Below are positions 58,074 through 64,000 of a stretch of DNA of 64,000 nucleotides, in pieces. The DNA lies in NCBI GenBank assembly GCA_021229015.1, contig CM037794.1:36906827-36970826 (forward strand), written 5' to 3'. The stretch comes from Solen grandis (lineage: Eukaryota > Mollusca > Bivalvia > Adapedonta > Solenidae). The notes below the pieces were generated by a model. That model did no database searches. It worked only from the letters and a program-made list of their open reading frames with translations, and was not told the origin of the DNA. The translations under genes were made by a program, and so were the position numbers. Numbering within the stretch: the first letter of the stretch is position 1; every line of letters starts with the position of its first letter.

Positions 58074-61000
58074 CTGTCAAACATGCAAATATTTGGTTGG
58101 TCAAATTGTCTTTAAACAGATGAGCACTTGATCTGTAATACAATCTGATGTTTTGTATTCTTAATATCAGCAAAAGCTAAAACAAAAAAACAACAACAAA
58201 CATGTTTTTAGAGTTAAAAAAATTATTTAATTGATAATACAGATAGTCATTTTTAAGTTTAATATATTTGCTGTAATTTTATTTAATATAAAATCAACAG
58301 TTCTTTTTACATGAAACTAAAGCCACTGTATTTTGTGGAATCTTGCTAAGCATCAATTCAACTGTAAAAAAATCACGTCCATATATCAAGACCCTCAATT
58401 ATTTGCGGTCACCAAACGACGGACTGGTAATATATATTTTCTGTGTAAGTTACCACTATACCTCGGAAGAGATTATCTGTTCCCGGCAGTTCCTCATCTC
58501 CTCTATCACTTGACTGATGGCCACGTCCTGCTCGATCTTCATCCTCTCAAGAACCGCAGATATCACACAGTACAGGCCGCTCCTCTCAGCACCGTTCCTA
58601 CAAAATGCAATTTTGCGAAGTTTCTGTGTCCATTTCTAAATCTTTACAATAGCAGATATTATCTTTGTTTATTTACTTCCTTTTTTCTAAATGTATGATG
58701 CAATCTAAATCTTCGAAGCAAAGTTTTTGATTTATATTAATTAAACATTTCCAATTTCAGGAAAAGTATTTACACTTAAGCAGTATTCGACAAGTATTCT
58801 GTTAAGGATACTTGCTTAAATGTACAATGTCAAACAAGAATCAGTACCAGGAAAAATATTGATGCATGAGAAATAGAAATGTATTATATGATAAGTTCAA
58901 TATATAAATACATGCAATGAACGAGGATTGGATGGTTCCCAGTCTGTTGTTGACATGCCTGCACGAGCTCCACGAGCAGTAAAATAGTCGAGGGATCATC
59001 TGGAATGTGGACTCCGGTTTCCAGCCCACACTGAAACTGCTTTATTGTCCGAGTCTGGAAGATATATGATGTAGCGTTTATTGGGAATGTCTTTAATTTC
59101 TATACAATGTTTTAGGAAAAAAAACTTATGTACAATAAAATAAAATAATTCATTGTGAATGCTTAAAGTAGTTGACCTTGGAACTTTAAATGTTAAGTTT
59201 ACATCAGCTTTGCATGAGATTATTGAATAGTCCTGGCAGATGCGTTACCTATATGTATTCTTTTGCTTACTCAGTATAGAAATAATGATATAAATAACCT
59301 TATTCAAAGTAGACAGTTTCAGGCGAACAGCACGGTGTCTCCCAAGATTTTCAGTGGTCAAATGTTTGATGCTTATTGGATTTTAGACTTTATATATAAA
59401 ATAATGTATAAAGCATGATTGTCCTCAGGCCAGTATATTTCTTTTTTCTACATTAAAGCATATGTGGAGGTTAATTTTACTAAAAATCACACAATATTTT
59501 TATTTTTCCATTTCTAACATTGGGTATTAGACTATATATATAAAATAATGTATAAAGCATACACGTAAGTGAATTTTGTGCGGTTTGACTAAGATTAATT
59601 AAGAGCAATTAAAAACCAATTTTCTCTTAATGATAAGATAAACAGTTAAACAAGGGCTATTATGCAGGATTCCGACATGAAACTAAACAGTAGTAGTAAT
59701 TTCCCATTTCAGTAAGTAAACGCTCTCCTTTTGCTTTTTCTGACATCCCCGTTCAAATAAGTATAATAATTTCTAAATTCGACATTCTTATGGAAATTAT
59801 TAATAAGTGAATAGTTAAAAACTATTTTCAAAGTCCACATATGTTCGTTTATATTATTTCATGGTTGAGTAGACATGAATACAATTTTGATTTACTTTGT
59901 CAATATGTTAAAATGCCATTTTAATTTCGTTTCGGAAAATCAACAATCAAAGAATAGAATCATTAGTTGATAAATGAAGATATGTAATAAGATTGGTGAT
60001 ACAACATTTTTACATTATTTTTTGTCTGCATACCTCATCATAGATATAAGCTGGAGACCGCTCCTTGTTGATTAAACGATTAATCTACAGAAAAGAGTTG
60101 AGGATAGACCGTTGTTGGCATGCTTACCTTAGCCTGTGAGACATGGTTCAGCATGACGATAGTGTGGACGTCATGTTCGTACACAAGTCGCCAGAAGTCT
60201 GGTATCGTGGTCTCAAGGGGCAGCTGGGTCACGATAAACGCATTTTTCTCCTTGTAAGTCTGAATAGTTACATACAAAAGTAATTTTTAAAGTGTTATTA
60301 AAGGTAATATGTCACTAAATATAACATGAAAAAATATCCCTCTCGGCTTATCATACTTAAATTATCAAAACACTAGTTTATTGCAATATTTAATAATGTA
60401 TTATTATTACCGGTAAAAACACAGCGTTAATGTAATCTGTCTCCTGTTGACCAGTTCCACTTAGTTTTGGCATGTATTCAGCAACTGAAATTAATTAGAA
60501 TCTAAATCAAATATTTATGTTGGCTTACTTTTGTAAACAATTTGTATTGTTAACACAATACATTGATGTATTCTCATTCATATATATTTGTTTTCATTGC
60601 TCAAATGTATAACACTTAACCTTACATTTTCCAATCATTATATTGTTTTTTGATAACTAGTCAATTACGTTGTAATAAAAGTGAAAGGCACACCTGGTAG
60701 AATATTTGAGTATCTGTTCTTTTCCTTGTTAGCAATGTCTTTGGCGGTAACATACTGATACTCGTCTTGAACAGGGGACATTTTGCGCAACATCTGATAG
60801 AATAAAAGTTAGATATATGACATTTAATAAAACAAACTTATAAAAACACACAAGTCTTGTGATGAGTCACCGGACAGGAAATAAAACTATTAAATAAAAC
60901 CCATACAATTCTGATCACATCATCAGTTATTTTCGAAGTTAAACAGCGGGCTAACGGATATAACACCATAAGACATATGATCACGTTGTCTCAAAAATGA

Positions 61001-63804
61001 TGGATTCGCCATAACTATAAAGGATAAGAAAACGCATAAGAGTAAGTTAGGAGTAGAACAGAACTGTGTGTCAACCTCAAACGCCAGTGTTAAGTTTCGC
61101 TTCTGTGTGAGTGGGTCTATCTGAAGCAGTTCTCTGAAGGCGTCCGGGAACTTGGCCGCAGGCAGGGCAGAGGTGGACAACATCAGCGTCTCCACAAGGG
61201 CATGGTGCACAAATACATACTGATCCTGTTTAAATATATCATGATACTACATATGGTTATAAAATTATATGAATTATGTGAAAAATTATATCAAATACAA
61301 AATGCTATGAGCAAATTTATTTTCCTTTAGGAAAACAATTGATAAAGGCTTAAAGGGGGGGGGGGGGTGAGAGACTAGTGTTATTAAAACACCTGCTTTT
61401 ACTGACCGGGAAGAAATATGTGGTAAATTATTTCCGCTATTTACTTTAGCAATCATGTGTTGGGTATGTTAACATAACTGCATTCCTTCATTTATCATTA
61501 CCAGGTGCAGCGTATGTGGTGTACAGAAAAAAGACGAACCAGAGTCTGCACAAGATTGACCCTCTGCGTTCTCAGAGCCCGTACACAGTCAACCACGGAC
61601 ACATACCCCAGGGCCTGGGCCTGGTCTGTCAGGTAGTCAAGTGCTATGTACGTTCCTGTCCGACCCACTCCAGCACTGCAGTAAAATCAGAAACGTAGCG
61701 ATTTTTAATTTGAAACACAGTTAAGAATGGTAGATAATTGAAATAGGACATTTGAATGCAATGAATATCAAATAAATATCATGTTAATGATGATATAACT
61801 ACGATAGCGTATAACTGCGTGTCAAAAAAAAAATTGGCTCGAAACCCGTTTTGAAAAAAAGTTTTAACAAGTTACTTTCTAACTTTGAATTTGCCTGGAA
61901 TAATTAGCAAGAGTTGTAAAAACATGTTTTCTTATTACGTTAAACTAAAAATAAATAAATAAATAAAGATTATGGTGTATAAGTGTCTAAAATAATTTTG
62001 TTGTACGAACGAGATCGATATATATTTCCATATCAAATAAAAGAGTCCTTTTGAATATCATAAAATAAGTTGAAACAAATTTACAAATGTTTGACCTTAC
62101 ATTAATATCGATCATAACAGATCGTGATTTGTTTCTGACTAGCATTCACGTCCTAACAAAAGTTAAAGAAACTATTTTCAAAAAGTGCTGACCATACACT
62201 CACCCCATTAGGTGGTTTTTGATTTAGAATCTAGGGAGAACATCATTTAATGACATGGCATTTTACTGTGAAACCAGTTTTTCATATCTCGTTCTCGTGC
62301 GTAAGTATCCCGAATATACAACGAACACTCTGTAAACATTGTCATAAATGTGTCCCAGTGGCCAAGTGTTTAGAGAGTCCACCCCATAATTGAAATGCCG
62401 TTTGGTCGTTCTCTAACCACAACAAACATGTTAAAATGGTACTGACATGTCTTCATTGAGCGCCTAGCCCACAAGGAATTTCAAGAACTGGAGGGCCATG
62501 CTTAAGAATAATGTGACTAGGTGGCATATCATACGACTGTCCACGGCCTGATATCACAAGTAGGCAGAACTGTATGTATGTGGAACGATACACCCAAGCA
62601 TACAAACAAACATATAAACAATATTATTATGTCTAATGTTAGAATGCAAGGAAAATATTTGAAATTACATACAAAACTATATTCATATGCTTTTCACCGA
62701 CGATTCATAAAACGTATTGAAACAACAAAACATTGCAGTATTCAATTTACCGGAAATTAATGTATGATATAACATAACTTTCCTTAAGCAGTAGTTAATA
62801 AGCAGTGTTGTTGATAAAAATGTTTATTTGTTATCTTGGACCATTCCAGAATCACTTCCTTTCATCAGAGAGAAAAAAGTCCGATTAAATTTAAGTGCAG
62901 GTTGTCAAATGCTAAATACGTTTACCTGCAATGGACAACGGTAGGGCCCTTTTCACTCGACTCTGCGTGTTTCACTTTGTTCAGGAATTGAACTAGGGAG
63001 GACGCATACTTTGGAACACCTTTGTCCGGCCAATTTGTGAAATGAAATAGAGTTACCAGCCTTTCCCCTCGTCTTTCCTAATTAGGAAACAGCAGACCAG
63101 ATTTGTTAAAATTTAAGATGAAAAATTGAATTTATTCTTTATTATATTTAAGACAACAACAAAAACAATGTCAACAACAAAAAAACAAAACTAAGAAACG
63201 AAAATAAAACAATTGTGGTCGTCTAAAACCATCATCAAAGTGTTTAAATGAAAAACTAAAAAAAAGATACCTAAATACAATACATAATATGTTGGTTTTT
63301 AGATATATTAGGAAACATAACCTTGTGTATTGCCAAAGATCGTACAACGAATTCAGAGAAAATCTCTGCATCCACCATTCTGACTGTAACGTCACCAAAC
63401 TTCTGGGACCCGCTGTCCGGCCAGTACTGGTCACATTTGGACTGTTAGATAAAAACATATTTGAATTGCATTTTTCACAATACTGATAAGAAGTGTGTGC
63501 ATAATAATGTTATGATTAGTTTACGCACAGTATCGCGGGGGAACACTTTGCCGTATGCTTAATCCTTATTGTTATTCATTCATTGACTTTCGTCTTTTTA
63601 TCATTTATTATTTCCTCATGAGCATGTATATTTTCATATCTTTTATAAAGTATAACTGTGAACTTCATCGATCACTAAATAAAGATGAATAAAAAGTCAT
63701 ATTGACCTTTTCTTTCTCCATTAGATTCGTTAGCATAACTATTTTTCCACACTTAGCCTGCCAAATCATCTCCCAAAAGTCATCTAGTGTGTTTTTCATT
63801 GGCC
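57996..63804 (-). CDS. Receptor-type protein tyrosine phosphatase, 3' part (D1 and D2), 12 exons
   Basis: Twelve minus-strand exons join in phase to ~456 residues; the gene continues beyond the right edge (the first visible exon needs one base from upstream). D1, from its DDFWEMIW helix onward: residues 1-219, with WPD (Asp ~91), [10 protein letters not shown] (Cys ~123, Arg ~129) and Q-loop QTLDQY (Gln ~167). D1 should therefore be an active pTyr hydrolase. D2: residues ~220-456, with [34 protein letters not shown] and HCMNGAERSG (Cys ~385, Arg ~391). No WPD is seen, so D2 is probably regulatory. The protein ends SNFTA-stop. Two tandem PTP domains imply a membrane receptor whose extracellular and transmembrane exons lie right of the window. 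Bivalve members often carry F5/8C and EGF domains outside; not visible here. Confidence 0.9.
58462..58597 (-). CDS. PTP exon k: D2 signature HCMNGAERSG
   Basis: Acceptor 'tgcattttgtag'. G completes Met, then [42 protein letters not shown]5R keeps Cys and Arg, but the inner residues (MNGAE) differ from SAGVG. Donor GAG|GTATAG. Confidence 0.95.
58912..59054 (-). CDS. PTP exon j: D2 pseudo-WPD region to Cys
   Basis: Acceptor 'catatatcttccag', 47 codons and two bases: [46 protein letters not shown]. The position of WPDxGVP is taken by [12 protein letters not shown], so the catalytic Asp is absent. Donor GCAT|GTATTT. Confidence 0.93.
60034..60084 (-). CDS. PTP exon i (uncertain): 17-codon mini-exon in D2
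   Basis: [17 protein letters not shown], between 'ctcttttctgtag' and GAG|GTATGC, phase 0-0, so it fits between exons h and j. It would be separated from exon h by an intron of only 43 nt. SPAYIYDE suits the strand before the RTIKQFQ segment, but the YWP-type segment expected in D2 is missing. It may be real, skipped, or the survivor of a deletion. Confidence 0.5.
60128..60259 (-). CDS. PTP exon h: D2 FIVTQ / IVMLN segment
   Basis: Acceptor 'gtaactattcag', 44 codons: [40 protein letters not shown]. Donor AAG|GTAAGC. Confidence 0.93.
60411..60484 (-). CDS. PTP exon g: D2 substrate-loop region
   Basis: Acceptor 'aattaatttcag'; completes Val, then [20 protein letters not shown] and VFLP. The TDYINA matches the YINA of PTP domains. 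Donor CCG|GTAATA. Confidence 0.92.
60694..60793 (-). CDS. PTP exon f: D1-D2 linker and D2 start
   Basis: Acceptor 'ttttattctatcag', 33 codons and one base: [14 protein letters not shown] and [12 protein letters not shown], the usual start of D2. Donor CCAG|GTGTGC. Confidence 0.92.
61076..61225 (-). CDS. PTP exon e: D1 end and linker
   Basis: Acceptor 'atatttaaacag', 50 codons, phase 0-0. [17 protein letters not shown] completes D1, followed by the linker [20 protein letters not shown]. Donor GAG|GTTGAC. Confidence 0.93.
61540..61675 (-). CDS. PTP exon d: D1 P-loop end and Q-loop
   Basis: Acceptor 'gattttactgcag'. T completes Ser, then [15 protein letters not shown] and [11 protein letters not shown]. 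Donor CTG|GTTCGT. A diverged SINE copy lies in the intron upstream (62350-62610). Confidence 0.95.
62350..62610 (+). mobile_element. Diverged SINE (second family) in a phosphatase intron
   Basis: 'gtggccaagtgtttagagag' (A-box-like), 'cattgagcgcctagcccaca', 'agaataatgtgactaggtgg', 'tatcatacgactgtcca' and (CAAA)n. The B box is decayed, so it is old. Confidence 0.65.
62926..63077 (-). CDS. PTP exon c: D1 WPD loop to catalytic Cys
   Basis: Acceptor 'tttcctaattag', donor GCAG|GTAAAC, 50 codons and two bases. It contains [16 protein letters not shown], with the general-acid Asp, and ends GPTVVHC; the last base pair (ag) makes Ser with the next exon, so the P-loop is split by an intron. Confidence 0.95.
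63322..63441 (-). CDS. PTP exon b: D1 CDQYWP segment
   Basis: Acceptor 'tttatctaacag', 40 codons, phase 0-0. It contains [20 protein letters not shown] and [10 protein letters not shown]. Donor AAG|GTTATG. Confidence 0.92.
63707..63804 (-). CDS. PTP exon a: start of visible D1
   Basis: Acceptor 'tttatattag'. Encodes (G)[14 protein letters not shown] and [12 protein letters not shown]. The donor AAG|GTCAAT is weak beyond GT. The pTyr-loop exon that should precede it is outside the window. Confidence 0.9.
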
Positions 63805-64000
63805 CTAATATAAAATACAGTTAGTAATAGCTTATAGCTGAAATTAAACCTTCATATTACAAGCTTTACTATATATTAACAACATTGTTTTGTACTCGTG
63901 CTTATATAAGCAATCATGAACACCATAAATAAAGATTATTTAAAATTTAATTCTAGCAACACTAAAGTAATTTTCATTCACCGATTATCATATATGATAA

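Noticed and set aside
58333..58698. 121-codon plus-strand ORF, the longest in the window
   Set aside because: It is the antisense of phosphatase exon k (58462-58597) and its flanks.
61516..61698. Plus-strand ORF of 60 codons
   Set aside because: Antisense of phosphatase exon d.

Overview
The window looks like nuclear DNA of a lophotrochozoan, most likely a marine bivalve mollusc. It is AT-rich and intron-rich. About half of it is repeats of kinds I associate with bivalves: tRNA-derived SINEs, hairpin-ended elements with tandem-repeat cores, and short-period arrays. The two recognisable genes, a fucolectin-type F5/8C lectin and a receptor-type protein tyrosine phosphatase (PTP), belong to families greatly expanded in bivalves. 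The species is not fixed by anything seen here. One run of 100 N (26201-26300) is an assembly gap.

Layout. 1-15640: a head-to-tail series of blocks built from ~440-455 bp units full of TGACGTCA; most blocks end in the same hairpin plus CTAG. 15793-16023: a 231-bp TA-flanked MITE. 16132-24045: one 7.9-kb terminal-inverted-repeat element with a perfect 9-bp target duplication, itself invaded by two SINEs and a 2-kb hairpin-ended element. 24553-26200: another TGACGTCA array in reverse, cut by the gap. 28374-31920: a three-exon secreted lectin gene on the minus strand. 29.7-36.7 kb: several hairpin-ended repeat elements, one lying in the lectin's probable first intron. 39069-41850: a near-complete reverse copy of the TGACGTCA element. 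42-57 kb: AT-rich DNA with SINE pieces, two more hairpin-ended elements and a C/G-rich foldback-like repeat. 57996-63804 (running off the right edge): the 3' part of a receptor-type PTP gene on the minus strand, with most of domain D1 and all of D2.

Genes. Twelve PTP exons join in phase to ~456 residues and end in TAG. D1 keeps the WPD loop, the [11 protein letters not shown]-loop and the Q-loop; D2 keeps Cys and Arg of CX5R but lacks a WPD aspartate and is short around the usual YWP segment, so it is probably a pseudophosphatase. The lectin gene lies downstream on the same strand: signal peptide, one F5/8C domain, then a stop and a close AATAAA. It encodes ~184 aa, about the size of known fucolectins, but has lost the vicinal Cys pair and the usual sugar-contact His and Asp. 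The two may be parts of one lectin/PTP receptor gene family, but no sequence here joins them.

The most interesting material is in the repeats: (i) arrays of perfect 18-bp palindromes that combine CRE (TGACGTCA) and E-box/CLEAR (GTCACGTGAC) sites; (ii) hairpin ends with paired changes in both arms; (iii) two element families whose subterminal inverted repeats changed together at both ends; (iv) repeats carrying RFX X-box palindromes; (v) the 7.9-kb Foldback/MULE-like element.
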